From NCBI RefSeq assembly GCF_001187785.1, contig NZ_CP012154.1, positions 676,501 to 740,500 on the forward strand: 64,000 nt of DNA, read 5' to 3'. Every line of letters begins with the position of its first letter. Position 1 is the first letter of the stretch. A model generated the notes under the pieces. The model saw only the letters and a list, made by a program, of their open reading frames with translations. It did not search any database and was not told where the DNA came from. Made by a program: the position numbers and the translations under genes. The stretch is from Wenzhouxiangella marina. GTDB lineage: Bacteria > Pseudomonadota > Gammaproteobacteria > Xanthomonadales > Wenzhouxiangellaceae. Positions 1-12,400 of the stretch are shown here, in pieces.

Positions 1-796
1 CATCGTGGAAGGCAATCCGGGCCTGCTCGCCTCGGCGCCGTCCATCGACCCGGTCAGCGGCGATCTGAGCTACGAGATCGCCAGCGGGGCGTCGGGCTAT
101 CTGCTTCTCGATGTCGTGCTGGTCGACGACGGTGGCAGTTTCGGCGAGTCGCATGACCGTTCCGAACCGGCGCCCTTGACCATCACGGCCTCGGCCGATG
201 CCCCCAGCGTGACGATTCTGTCGCCGGCCGACGCGGCCGAGTTCGATGCCGGTCAGCTGGTGAGCTTCGAGGGGACGGCCAGCCACCCCGACGACGGCGA
301 TCTGAGCACGCAGATCGAATGGCGTTCCGATCTCGATGGCGTGCTGGGCACCGGTTCCAGCCTGCCGGTGTCGAGCCTGAGCGTCGGTCAGCACCGTATC
401 GGTGCGCGCGTGGTGGCCGGAAACGGCGTGCCGGGGATCGCCTTCATCGATCTTCGCATCCACCCTTCGATGACCGAGCCGGTGGTGATCATCGACGCCC
501 CCCTGGACGGTCAGGGCTTCATCGTCGGTGCCGCCATCGACTTCAGCGGGGAGGCGGTGGATGCGGAGGATGGCTCGCTCGATGCCGAACTGCGCTGGTC
601 GTCCAATCTCCAGGGCATGATCGGCAGCGGTCCGTCCTTCCAGACCAGCCAGCTGATCGTGGGCACGCACGTGATCAGCGCCCGGGCCATCGACAGCGAT
701 CAGCAGGTCGGCCTGGATCAGGTCACGATCTTCGTCGAAGCACCGCCTTCGGATCGCCTGTTCGAGGACCGCTTCGAGTTTCTCGGCGAGAACTGA
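1..796 (+). CDS. secreted Ig-like repeat protein, C-terminal part (partial)
   Basis: The reading frame is open from the first bases of the window, so the true start lies upstream. The visible 264 residues hold two similar domains of about 85 residues (roughly 65-155 and 158-248). Each has the pattern V-x-I-x-x-P-x-D-G/A, then D-x-x-D/E-G-x-L, then W-x-S-x-L/N and S-L/Q-x-V-G-x-H, as in bacterial Ig/PKD-like extracellular repeats. The protein ends in RLFEDRFEFLGEN, a version of the F-x-D-R-F-E motif seen in other secreted proteins here. I infer an exported surface or secreted protein; the specific function is unknown. Confidence 0.8.
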   Translation, partial: IVEGNPGLLASAPSIDPVSGDLSYEIASGASGYLLLDVVLVDDGGSFGESHDRSEPAPLTITASADAPSVTILSPADAAEFDAGQLVSFEGTASHPDDGDLSTQIEWRSDLDGVLGTGSSLPVSSLSVGQHRIGARVVAGNGVPGIAFIDLRIHPSMTEPVVIIDAPLDGQGFIVGAAIDFSGEAVDAEDGSLDAELRWSSNLQGMIGSGPSFQTSQLIVGTHVISARAIDSDQQVGLDQVTIFVEAPPSDRLFEDRFEFLGEN

Positions 797-808
797 CGAG
801 GCCTGGCC

Positions 809-842
809 GGCGACGGATGGCGTCGTCGCCTGCAAGATTTTT
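809..842 (+). terminator. probable rho-independent terminator
   Basis: A 7-bp perfect stem (GGCGACG at 809-815, CGTCGCC at 824-830, 8-nt loop) is followed within about 8 nt by a run of five T. It lies just downstream of the Ig-like protein and before the DoxX gene. The T tract is short and offset from the stem, so strength is uncertain. Confidence 0.4.
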
Positions 843-903
843 CGGGCGGGCACGGTCTTCTCGCTGAATCCACACCCATCCATCATCAGGGAGCCGAGAT
901 CCA

Positions 904-1578
904 ATGAGCGAACTCTACGATCAACTGACCGACCGCCTGCGCGCCGCCGGTGACTGGCTGGCCCCGTTGGGTCTGCGTCTGCTGCTGGCCCACGAGTTCT
1001 TTACGGCCGGAATGAACAAGTTTCGCGTCGGCAGCGAAGCGCCCGGATGGTTCGTCAATCAGGAGTTCGCCTTTCCCTTCGGAATGCTGTCGGCGAATCT
1101 GAACTGGATGATGGTGACCTGGACCGAGATCGTGGCCGGCCTGGCCCTGGCCCTGGGTCTGTTCACCCGATTCTTCGCCGTGACGCTGCTGGTCGTGACC
1201 ACCGTGGCCATCGCCGCCGTTCACTGGCCGGCTGACTGGGACAGCCTCGGCCAGCTCTGGCAGGGCTATTCGGTCTCGCGGGTGATGGAGGACGGCGAGT
1301 TCCGGGGCAATTTCCGGATTCCCTTCCTGTTCCTGGCCATGCTGCTGCCGCTGGCCTTCATGGGCGGCGGCAAGCTCAGCCTGGATCAACTGCTGCTGGT
1401 GTTCACTCAGCGCTCGGATCTGATTCACGATCGAGTGCAGGACGCACTGGCCTTCGCTCTGGCGGCCCTGCTGCTGGCCCTGATTTCGGTCTATCTGATT
1501 CCGTCCTGGGGCCTCGTCCTCTTCGTCCTCGGCGCGCTGTTGCTGCTGCGCGCCTGGATGGTTCGGAGCGCGCGGTAG
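904..1578 (+). CDS. DoxX family membrane protein
   Basis: A 224-residue polytopic membrane protein. The N-terminal third carries the DoxX-type stretch LGLRLLLAHEFFTAGMNKF, followed by hydrophobic helices with an internal EIVAGLALALGLFTRF segment typical of DoxX/YqjF-like proteins. Two further hydrophobic segments lie near residues 140-155 and 180-215, the last being very Leu/Ala rich. DoxX proteins are inner-membrane proteins linked loosely to redox or thiol chemistry; the substrate here cannot be read from sequence. It stands alone between the terminator-like hairpin and leuS. Confidence 0.75.
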   Translation: MSELYDQLTDRLRAAGDWLAPLGLRLLLAHEFFTAGMNKFRVGSEAPGWFVNQEFAFPFGMLSANLNWMMVTWTEIVAGLALALGLFTRFFAVTLLVVTTVAIAAVHWPADWDSLGQLWQGYSVSRVMEDGEFRGNFRIPFLFLAMLLPLAFMGGGKLSLDQLLLVFTQRSDLIHDRVQDALAFALAALLLALISVYLIPSWGLVLFVLGALLLLRAWMVRSAR

Positions 1579-4313
<2,735 letters not shown>

Positions 4314-4314
<1 letters not shown>

Positions 4315-4802
4315 TGCGTATCCTGACCGTTCTAGCCTTGTCCCTGCTGACCGTGGCATGTGGCTTCCAGCTGCGCGGTGAGGCGCAGTTGCCGGCCTTC
4401 ATGGAGCGCACCCTGATCGTGTCCGGCGATCAGTCGAGCCCCTTCCTGCGCGAGCTCGAGCGCCTGCTAGAGGCCAATGGGGTCGAGGTCGAAACCCGCC
4501 CCGGTGAATCGCAGGCGGAGCTGGTGATCGTCTCCGAGCGCCTGCGCCGCGAACCCCTGACCATCGCCGGCGATGCCCGCGTGCGCGAGTTCGTGCTGAT
4601 CTTCGAGTTGACGCTCAGCCTGAGCGATCCGGACGGCGTCCTGCGCATCGACCGGGAAACCCTGCGTCTGACCCGTGACTACAGCTTCGACGAGCAGGAG
4701 ATCCTGGCGGCCACCCGCGAGGAGGAATTCCTGCGCTCGGACCTGCGCCAGGCCATGGCCACGCGAGTCCTGCGCCGCCTCGAGGGGCTCGGCGAGACAT
4801 GA
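4314..4802 (+). CDS. lptE: LPS-assembly lipoprotein LptE
   Basis: A 162-residue lipoprotein with lipobox LTVAC (acylated Cys16) followed by GFQLRG, the characteristic start of mature LptE. LptE plugs the LptD beta-barrel in the outer membrane and helps deliver lipopolysaccharide to the cell surface. The body is predicted alpha/beta with a charged helical C-terminus (RRLEGLGET). It is translationally coupled to leuS (1-nt overlap) and holA (ATGA overlap), the conserved leuS-lptE-holA order of gammaproteobacteria. Confidence 0.93.
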
Positions 4803-5821
4803 AGTGTTTCCCGGACCGGCTCGCTGGCACGCTCGAGCGCGGTCTGGCGCCGGTCTACCTGGTGGCCGGGCCCGAGCTGCTGCTGGTCGAAGAGGCCTGT
4901 GACGCCGTGCGCCGAAGAGCGCGCGAAGAGCAGATCGCCGAGCGCGTGGTGCTCGAGGCCGATGCACGTTTCAACTGGTCCGAGCTGGGGTCGACCGGGG
5001 AGTCCATGTCCCTGTTCGCCAGTCGCCGTCTGATCGAGGTCCGTCTGGCCAGCGGCAAGCCCGGCCGCGACGGTGGCGCCGCGCTGCGCGACTGGGCGGA
5101 GGCGGGCAGCGACGACGTGCTGCTGGTCAAGGCGCAGGCCTGGGAGATCGCCCAGGAGAAATCGGCCTGGTTCAAGGCCCTGGACAAGGTCGGCGTGTTC
5201 GTACCCTGCTGGAACGTCAAGGCGCATCAGCTGCCGCAGTGGATCGAACGCCGCCTGCGCAGCCGGGGGCTGAGCGCCGACGATGCGGCCTGCCGCTTCC
5301 TGGCCGAGCGCCTGGAAGGCAATCTCCTCGCCGCCGCGCAGGAGGTCGAGCGCCTGGCCCTGTTCTACGGCCGCGGCGCCTGCCTGGACGTCGAGGCCCT
5401 GCGCTCGGCGGTGGCCGACAGCGCCCGCTTCGACAGTTTCCGCCTGACCGAACTGACCGTCACCGGCCAGGCCGGGGCGGCGGTGCGCTGCATCCGTGGC
5501 CTGGCCGAGACCGATACGCCGCAGCCGATGATCGTCTTCGCGCTGGCCCGCGAGCTGAAGCTGATCGAATCCCTGCAGTCGCTGAGCCAGCAGATGCCGC
5601 TGGGCCAGGCGCTGGATACCCTGAAGATCTGGCAGTCCAGGCATCAAGCCCTTGCAGCGGCGGTCAATCGCATGGATCCCGGCACGGTTCGGCAGGCCCT
5701 GGTTCGCCTGTCCGACCTCGATCGCCAGTCCAAGTCGAACGCCCGCGACGAATTCTGGCTCAATCTGGAGCGGCTCTGCGTCGGCCTGGCCCTGAACGAT
5801 CGCGAACGTCTGGCGGCATGA
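4799..5821 (+). CDS. holA: DNA polymerase III delta subunit
   Basis: A 340-residue AAA+-like clamp-loader subunit that opens the beta clamp. Family marks include VYLVAGPELLLVEEACDAVR near the N-terminus, the acidic-aromatic stretch FNWSEL, and SRRLIEVRLASGKPG after it. The C-terminal helical domain ends in the usual NARDEFWLNLERLC-type helix. The start overlaps the lptE stop as ATGA, and the stop overlaps the nadD start in the same way, so all three genes are probably one transcript with coupled translation. Confidence 0.95.
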   Translation: MKCFPDRLAGTLERGLAPVYLVAGPELLLVEEACDAVRRRAREEQIAERVVLEADARFNWSELGSTGESMSLFASRRLIEVRLASGKPGRDGGAALRDWAEAGSDDVLLVKAQAWEIAQEKSAWFKALDKVGVFVPCWNVKAHQLPQWIERRLRSRGLSADDAACRFLAERLEGNLLAAAQEVERLALFYGRGACLDVEALRSAVADSARFDSFRLTELTVTGQAGAAVRCIRGLAETDTPQPMIVFALARELKLIESLQSLSQQMPLGQALDTLKIWQSRHQALAAAVNRMDPGTVRQALVRLSDLDRQSKSNARDEFWLNLERLCVGLALNDRERLAA

Positions 5822-6471
5822 AGAACGACGCCATCGCCATCTTCGGGGGCACCTTCGATCCCGTTCACTACGGACACCTTCGCGCGGCGGCCGAGGTGGC
5901 CGAGCAGCTCAAGGTCAGCGACTTCCGCTTGCTGCCGGCGGGCCACCCGCCGCATCGCGAGGGCACCTGGGCAGACGCCTATCATCGCCTGGCCATGCTC
6001 GAGCTGGCCCTGGCGCCCTATCCGGATCTGGCCGTCGACGATCGGGAAGTGCGCCGTTCCGGGCCCTCCTTCATGGTCGACACCCTGGCCAGCGTGCGTG
6101 CCGATGCGGGCGATGCGCCGGTGCTGTTGTGCGTCGGCCAGGACGCCGCCAACGGACTCAATCGCTGGCATCGCTGGCGCGAGCTGTTCGATCTGGCCCA
6201 TCTGGTCATCATGACCCGCCCCCGGAGCCGGCCGCGCTACCCCCAGGATCTGGGCGAGATGTTCGCCGAACGCCGGGTGCAGCGCACGCGTGATCTGATG
6301 ACCACGCCGGCGGGCCGAGTGCGTCAGGTCGAAGTGACCCAGCTGGCGATTTCCTCCACCGATATCCGACGTCAGCTGGCCTCCGGTCGCGACCCGCGCT
6401 TCCTGTTGCCGGCCACGGTGCTGGCCTACATCCGCAAGCACGGGCTCTACGCTCAGGCCGCCGGTGCATGA
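5818..6471 (+). CDS. nadD: nicotinate-nucleotide adenylyltransferase
   Basis: A 217-residue enzyme that adenylates nicotinate mononucleotide to deamido-NAD. The nucleotidyltransferase signature GGTFDPVHYGH sits at residues 9-19 and the C-terminal ISSTDIR motif near residue 180; together they define NadD. The frame continues upstream through holA, but the ATG inside the holA stop (ATGA) gives the normal length and places the signature correctly. It is followed after 57 nt by rsfS, the usual neighbour. Confidence 0.96.
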   Translation: MKNDAIAIFGGTFDPVHYGHLRAAAEVAEQLKVSDFRLLPAGHPPHREGTWADAYHRLAMLELALAPYPDLAVDDREVRRSGPSFMVDTLASVRADAGDAPVLLCVGQDAANGLNRWHRWRELFDLAHLVIMTRPRSRPRYPQDLGEMFAERRVQRTRDLMTTPAGRVRQVEVTQLAISSTDIRRQLASGRDPRFLLPATVLAYIRKHGLYAQAAGA

Positions 6472-6528
6472 AACTGGGCGGCAAAGGGAGTAGACTGCTC
6501 TTCTGCCCATGCTTGCCAGAACGGATTC

Positions 6529-6894
6529 TTGAACGCACAACCTGTCCTCGACGCTGAAGCCCTTCGCGATCTGGCCGTTTCGGTCCTCGACGATGCCAAG
6601 GGCGAAGACATCCAGGTGATCGACCTCCGCGATCGCTCCAGCTTTGCCGATTTCATGATCGTTGCCAGCGGCAACTCCACCCGCCAGGTCAAGGCCATGG
6701 CCGACCGGCTGGTGCAGCGCGCCAAGGCGGCCGGGGTCCAGCCCCTGGGCGTGGAAGGGGAGCGTGAAGCCGAATGGGTCCTGGTCGACCTGGTCGACGT
6801 GGTGGTGCACCTGATGCTGCCGCAGACCCGCGCCTTCTACAACATCGAGAAGCTCTGGTCGGCACCGCCCGCCAGCCAGTCCGCCCAGATCTGA
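6529..6894 (+). CDS. rsfS: ribosomal silencing factor RsfS
   Basis: A 121-residue RsfS/Iojap family protein. It binds ribosomal protein uL14 and blocks subunit joining in stationary phase or starvation. Conserved stretches are DDAKGEDIQVIDLR, SSFADFMIVASGNSTRQVKA and the C-terminal VVVHLMLPQTRAFYNIEKLW. The start is a TTG (TTGAACGCACAACC); no in-frame ATG upstream gives a sensible N-terminus. It sits between nadD and rlmH as in most proteobacteria. Confidence 0.94.
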   Translation: MNAQPVLDAEALRDLAVSVLDDAKGEDIQVIDLRDRSSFADFMIVASGNSTRQVKAMADRLVQRAKAAGVQPLGVEGEREAEWVLVDLVDVVVHLMLPQTRAFYNIEKLWSAPPASQSAQI

Positions 6895-6906
6895 GCCGCC
6901 CGCCGG

Positions 6907-7371
6907 ATGGATCTGCGGGTGATTTCGGTCGGCCAGCGCATGCCTGGCTGGGTCGCGGAGGGCTGGCAGGAATACGCCCGCCGTCTGCCGCCGCATCTCC
7001 CGCTGGAACTGATCGAAGTGCCGGTGGCCGGCCGCAAGGCCACCGGACGCGAGCGCGAGGCCGAAGCCCAGGCCCTGGCCGATCGGATCCCCGAGCGGGC
7101 GCGCCGCATCGCGATGCACGGGGCGGGCAGGCCCTGGTCCACCGAAGTCCTGGCTCGACATCTCGCCGACTGGCAGCAGGACGGCGACCCGGTCTGCTTC
7201 CTGATCGGTGGCGCCGAGGGCCTGCATCCGGATCTGCTGGCCAGCTGTCAGGCGCGCTGGTCACTGGGGCCGGCGGTCTTTCCGCACATGCTGGTGCGCG
7301 TGCTGGTGGCCGAGCAGCTCTACCGCGCCTCGACCATCCTCAGTGGACACCCCTATCACCGTGGCGGCTGA
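6907..7371 (+). CDS. rlmH: 23S rRNA pseudouridine-1915 N3-methyltransferase
   Basis: A 154-residue SPOUT-class methyltransferase that modifies pseudouridine 1915 of helix 69. The knot region is clear: FLIGGAEGLHPDL, then SLGPAVFPHMLVRVLVAEQLYRA and the invariant ending GHPYHRGG. Length matches the family (about 155). It starts 12 nt after rsfS, and its 3' end overlaps the maf start region. Confidence 0.96.
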   Translation: MDLRVISVGQRMPGWVAEGWQEYARRLPPHLPLELIEVPVAGRKATGREREAEAQALADRIPERARRIAMHGAGRPWSTEVLARHLADWQQDGDPVCFLIGGAEGLHPDLLASCQARWSLGPAVFPHMLVRVLVAEQLYRASTILSGHPYHRGG

Positions 7372-7936
7372 TCTGATCCTCGCCTCCGGATCCCCGAGGC
7401 GCCGCGAGCTGCTGTCCGGCTTCGGTCTCCTCTTCGAGGTCCAGGCAGCCGAAATCGACGAGTCGGTGCATCCGGGAGAAGCGGCGCGCCGCTACGTCCA
7501 GCGCATGGCCCTGGAGAAAGCGGCCGCCGTGGCCAGGCGCCAGCCGGATCGTGCCGTGCTCGCGGCCGACACCAGCGTCGTCATCGACGGTCGGATCCTC
7601 GGCAAGCCGGGCACGCCCGAGGCGGCCCGAGCCATGCTCGAGCAGCTGTCCGGCAGGGCGCACCAGGTGATGAGTGCCGTGGCCCTGCTCGTGCCGGGCC
7701 GCGAGCCGGTCGAAGCACTGTCGGTGACCGATGTCCGTTTCGCCGAGCTTCCCGCGGCCTGGATAGAGCGCTACGTCGCCTCCGGTGACCCCCTGGACAA
7801 GGCGGGGGCCTACGGAATCCAGAACGATGCCGGCCACTGGGTGCGACGGATCGACGGGAGCTACAGCGGGGTGGTCGGGCTGCCCCTGTTCGAGACCGGT
7901 GAGTTGCTGCGCGCGGCCGGTCTGCTGAGAATCTAG
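7361..7936 (+). CDS. Maf/YceF-type nucleotide pyrophosphatase
   Basis: A Maf-family nucleoside triphosphate pyrophosphatase (house-cleaning enzyme, YhdE-like). It has the N-terminal ADLILASGSPRRRELL motif, AADTSVVIDGRILGKPGTPEAA, and DKAGAYGIQNDAGHWVRRID with GSYSGVVGLPL near the C-terminus. The frame is open far upstream inside rlmH. I chose the GTG at 7361 (191 residues), which puts the SGSPRR motif at the normal position; a GTG at 7343 (197 residues) is the alternative. Either start overlaps the end of rlmH. Confidence 0.92.
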   Translation: MAADLILASGSPRRRELLSGFGLLFEVQAAEIDESVHPGEAARRYVQRMALEKAAAVARRQPDRAVLAADTSVVIDGRILGKPGTPEAARAMLEQLSGRAHQVMSAVALLVPGREPVEALSVTDVRFAELPAAWIERYVASGDPLDKAGAYGIQNDAGHWVRRIDGSYSGVVGLPLFETGELLRAAGLLRI

Positions 7937-8005
7937 GCGCGACGCTCGGATGCTATGCTGCACCGGGCTTGCCCGCCCTTGCCGGACGGCTGGAGACACT
8001 AAAGC

Positions 8006-9478
8006 GTGAGTGACGAGATCCTGATCAATGTGACCCTGACCGAGACCCGCGTCGCCGTGGTCGAGAACGGGCTGTTGCAGGAGCTCTATCTGGAACGCGA
8101 CGATGACGCCAGCTACGTCGGCAACATCTACATGGGACGCGTCGAGCGTGTGCTGCCGGGCATGCAGGCCGCCTTCGTCAATATCGGCCTCGACCGAACC
8201 GCCTTCCTGCACGCCAACGACATCCTGCCGCGCCAGCCCGAACTCAACGAGGAAGGCGAGCCGGTCCAGCCGCCGGCGATTTCCGAACTGGTCCATCAGG
8301 GACAGCAGCTGCTGGTGCAGGTCATCAAGGATCCGCTCGGCAGCAAGGGTGCACGGCTGACCACGCAGCTGAGCATTCCGTCGCGCTATCTGGTCCTGTT
8401 GCCCGAGGTCGCCAACATCGGCGTGTCGGTCCGGATCGAGACCGACGAGGAGCGGCAGCGTCTGAAGGACCTGCTCCGGAGCCTGATCGGTGAACAGGTC
8501 AAGGCCGGATTCATTCTGCGGACCAATGCCGAAGGCGTGGGTGAAGAAGCGCTGGCCAAGGACATCGATTACCTGCGTCGCCTCTGGGCCCGCATCGAGG
8601 CTTCGGTCGGCTCGGCCAAGCCGGGGCAGTGCATCTACGAAGATCTGTCCCTGCCGTATCGATCGCTGCGCGACCACATGCATGCCGGCATCGACAAGGT
8701 CCGGATCGACGACCAGGCGACCCAGGAGCGCGCCGTGCGCTTCGCCAAGGAGTTCTTCCCCGAGTGGTCGGATCGGATCGAGCACTATCGGGCCGACGGC
8801 CCCCTGTTCGATCTCTACGGCGTCGAAGACGAGATCTCGCGAGCCCTGAGCCGGGTGGCACCGTTGAAGTCCGGCGGCCATCTGGCCATCGATCAGACCG
8901 AGGCGATGACCACGGTCGATGTGAACACCGGTGCCTATGTGGGCTTCCGCAACCTTGAAGAAACCATCTACAAGACCAATCTGGAAGCGGCACAGGCCAT
9001 CGCACGGCAGCTCAGGCTTCGCAATCTGGGCGGCATCATCATCATCGACTTCATCGACATGAACGACCCCGAACACAAGCGTCAGGTCCTGCGGACCCTG
9101 CAGCGGGCCCTGGCTCGCGACCACGCTCGCAGCACCGTGTCCGAGATTTCGCCGCTCGGTCTCGTCGAGATGACTCGAAAGCGCACCACCGAGAGCCTCG
9201 AACATCGACTCTGCGAGCCCTGCAAGGCCTGCGACGGTCGTGGTCGGGTCAAGAGCGTCGAGACGGTCTGCGCCGAGATCTTCCGTGAGATCCTGCGTGC
9301 CGTGCGCCAGTTCGAGACCGGTCAGCTCCGGGTCATGGCCACACCCACCGTGGTGCATCGAATCCTCGAGGATCATCATCGATCCATCGCCGAGTTGACC
9401 GAACAGCTGGGGACCTCGATCCAGTTCCAGCCCGAAGAGCAGTACGGTCAGGAACAGTTCGACGTCGTTCTGCTTTGA
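8006..9478 (+). CDS. rng: ribonuclease G
   Basis: A 490-residue RNase E/G family endonuclease that matures 16S rRNA 5' ends and degrades some mRNAs. The N-terminal S1 domain contains SYVGNIYMGRVERVLPGMQAAFVNIG. The DNase I-like catalytic part has TTVDVNTGAYVGF and GGIIIIDFIDM. The zinc-link cysteines appear in LCEPCKACDGRG. The length and the lack of a long acidic C-terminal tail point to RNase G rather than RNase E. The start is GTG (GTGAGTGACGAG). It follows maf as in many relatives and overlaps yhdP by 4 nt. Confidence 0.95.
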   Translation: MSDEILINVTLTETRVAVVENGLLQELYLERDDDASYVGNIYMGRVERVLPGMQAAFVNIGLDRTAFLHANDILPRQPELNEEGEPVQPPAISELVHQGQQLLVQVIKDPLGSKGARLTTQLSIPSRYLVLLPEVANIGVSVRIETDEERQRLKDLLRSLIGEQVKAGFILRTNAEGVGEEALAKDIDYLRRLWARIEASVGSAKPGQCIYEDLSLPYRSLRDHMHAGIDKVRIDDQATQERAVRFAKEFFPEWSDRIEHYRADGPLFDLYGVEDEISRALSRVAPLKSGGHLAIDQTEAMTTVDVNTGAYVGFRNLEETIYKTNLEAAQAIARQLRLRNLGGIIIIDFIDMNDPEHKRQVLRTLQRALARDHARSTVSEISPLGLVEMTRKRTTESLEHRLCEPCKACDGRGRVKSVETVCAEIFREILRAVRQFETGQLRVMATPTVVHRILEDHHRSIAELTEQLGTSIQFQPEEQYGQEQFDVVLL

Positions 9479-12400
9479 CTCGAAGTGCCGCTCAACCGTC
9501 GAGGTTGCGGCGCTGGCTCGCTCAGCTCCGCGCCTGGATGCTCACCATCCTGGCCGTCATCATCATTGCCACGGCCGTGCTGGTTGGCATCGGGCGAGCC
9601 CTGATCCCCTACGCGGATGAACTTCGCCCCTGGCTTGTCCAGGTCATGAGCGAGCGCCTCGGCGAGCCGGTCAGCATCGGGCGCGTGGAGGCCCAGTGGC
9701 CACGCCTGACCCCGAAGCTGACGCTCCACCAGGTGATCGTCGGTGATGGGGCCGATCCGCTGCTTCATGTGGACCAGGCTCGCCTCGAACTGCATCTGCC
9801 CAACCTGCTCGATTCGGAGCGCAATCTGCTCGAATTGATCATCCTCGGCCTGGACCTGGTGCTGGAGGAAGATGTCGAGGGCCGCTGGGGACTGCGGCTC
9901 GAAGGCGGTGCGCGTCTCGGCGGTGAGGAGCGTGGGGACGATCGCATGCCCTTCGGTGATCTGGCGGTCCGCGATGCCCGCTTGAGCATTCGTGCCCGCA
10001 ACGGGCTCGAGGTCTCGGCTCGTCTGACCGAGGGTGATGTGCGCCGGCGCGGCCCCGACACCCTGGTGCGGGGTCGACTGGTGCCGGGGCAGGCCGAGGG
10101 CAATGCGTTGGAGGTTTCGCTGCTGATGAGCCGGGCCAACGGCCGCTGGCAGCGCGGGCGCGCCTGGTTGAACGGTCAGGATCTGCTGGTCCGGCAATGG
10201 CTGGCTGCCCCCTGGCTACCCGAAAGCACGCGCCTGTCGATGGAGGCCTGGGCGGACTGGACGGACGAGCAGGGCGGGCGCCTGGACGCCGATCTCTCGC
10301 TGGACGGATTCGAAGCCGGTGCGCCGCCCCTGGTGGTCGAACTGGTCGCCGGCCGGGAGAATCGGGTCAGCACCGTCGAACTGGTCCGCCTCGATCTCGG
10401 CGTCGAGTCGCCGACGCCCGTGGCCCGTGGCCTGGCCATGGCTCGCCACGATGAGGATTGGGCGCTCGCCGTCGATTGGCTGGATCTGGCACCGGTGCAC
10501 CGCCTGCTCAGTCCCTGGTTGTCCGAACGCCGGGCCTGGCCCGAGCGGGTGTCCGGCCGAGTCGAAGGCCTCCAGGCAGGCTGGCGCTTCGATCGGGGCC
10601 TGCAGGCCCTGGAAGGCCGCCTCGAGGATCTGGACTGGCGCATCGAGCCACGCTTCCCGAGCGTGTCCGGTCTGAGCCTCGAGCTCGGCCTGGACGGAGA
10701 TCGGCCCGTCCTCACTCCACACGGCCAGCCGCGGGTGGTCTGGGCCTCGATGTTTCGCGAGCCGATCGAGATCGAGCGCGTGGCCGGTCGGGCCCTGTTG
10801 TCTCCGCTGGCGGTCGAGCTGCAGGACGTGGCGCTGGAAACGGCCTTTCTCGCCGGCGCGACCCATGGCTGGCTGATCTTCAACCAGCGCAAGCCCTTCG
10901 TCGACCTCTACATCCAGGCCGATCGGGTCGGGCCCCTGGATCCGCGGCGCTTTCTGCCGCTTCGCTACATCCCCCCCAAGGCCGACGCCTGGTTGAATCG
11001 CTCGATGGAATGGGTGGAACAGGCCAGTGGAGAGGTGGTGTTGCATATGCAGGCCGGCACCCGCGCGCGGCAGATCCGCCTCGGGCACTTCGAATGCGAG
11101 GTCGAATTCCAGGGCGTCTCGATCGATTACTGGCCGGACTGGCCCCGGGCCAGCCGCCTGGCCGGGCAGGCCAGCTTCGTCGGCCGTTCGATGGCCGGTC
11201 GCATCGAACGCGGTCGCCTGGGGGCGCTGGCGCTGGACTCCGCGGACCTGAACCTGGGCGATCTGACCGAACCGGAGCTGGCGCTGGAGATTCGTTCCGG
11301 GGAACGCCCGGGCGAGGACGTGGCGGGCCTGCTCGGCGAGCTTCCCTTCGAGGTCTGGCAGCGCTCCCTGGCGCCGATGCAATGGAGCGGCCCGGTCGAA
11401 ATCGACACCCGCATGCGCCTGCCCTTCCGACGCATGGAGGACTGGTGGCTGGAGGGTGAGGCGCGCCTGCGGGAGGCCAGGCTGCGCCTTCCCGATGCCG
11501 GCCTGGAATTCGAGGGCTTGAGCGGGACGGTGGGGTTCGATCGTCGTGCCCTGGGGCCGGCGACGCTCGAGCTGGCGCCCGGGCCCGGCGAGTCGTCGCC
11601 CGCCCGGCTGGACCTGGTGGCGTCCTTCGCCGAACCGGCCTGGCTGCAGCTCAGCGGCCACTTGAATCCGATCCGCGTGCTGGCCGAAGCCGGCACCCTG
11701 GCCGATCGAATCAGTGGGCGAACGGATGTCGAGGTCGAGGTCTCGCCCCATGACTACGGAGGCCTCGGGATCGAAATCGAGAGCGATCTGAGCGGGCTGT
11801 CGATCAATCTGCCCGAGCCGCTGGCCAAGCCGCGAGAGCTGGCCTGGCCGAGCTCGGCCACGCTGCGCGTCGACGACGAGGAGCAGTCCCTGCGCCTGCG
11901 CGTGGCCGATTGGCTGCTGGGCCTGGCCGAGCGTCGCGGTGCAAGCTGGCGGGCCGGGCTTCGGGTGGGTACGGTGGCCAATCAGGTGCCGGGCTGGCCC
12001 GCGTTGCCCGAGCATGGTCTGAGCCTGCAGGGCCAGCTGGATCACCTCAACCCCGTGGCCTGGCAGCGCCTGATGCGACCGGCCGTCGACGCGCTCGATG
12101 CCGAGATCGCCCAGGACCTCGATGCCGAGTTCGACCTGCAGATCGGCACCCTGGAATTCGGCGGAGCACTGATCGAGAGCGTCGATCTGTCGCTGGAGCG
12201 CGAAGCCTCGTCCTGGCACGCCTGGCTGGAAGGCCCCGACCTGGCCGGCGAGCTGATCGTGCCCGTTCCCCTCGATTCCGGCCGCGTGGTCGTGGCGGAC
12301 CTGCAGCGTCTATCCCTCGATCCGGTCGAACCCGTGCCCGAATCGGCCGATCTGGCCAGCCAGCCGCTATCGTCCCAGACCTCCAGCGTCAACCCGATCG

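Noticed and set aside
7340-9379. 679-codon frame antisense to maf and rng
   Set aside because: It lies opposite two well-supported genes, has shadow-like composition and no domain.
10216-12219. 667-codon frame antisense to yhdP
   Set aside because: Fully inside yhdP on the other strand, with Gln/Arg/Pro-biased sequence and no motif.
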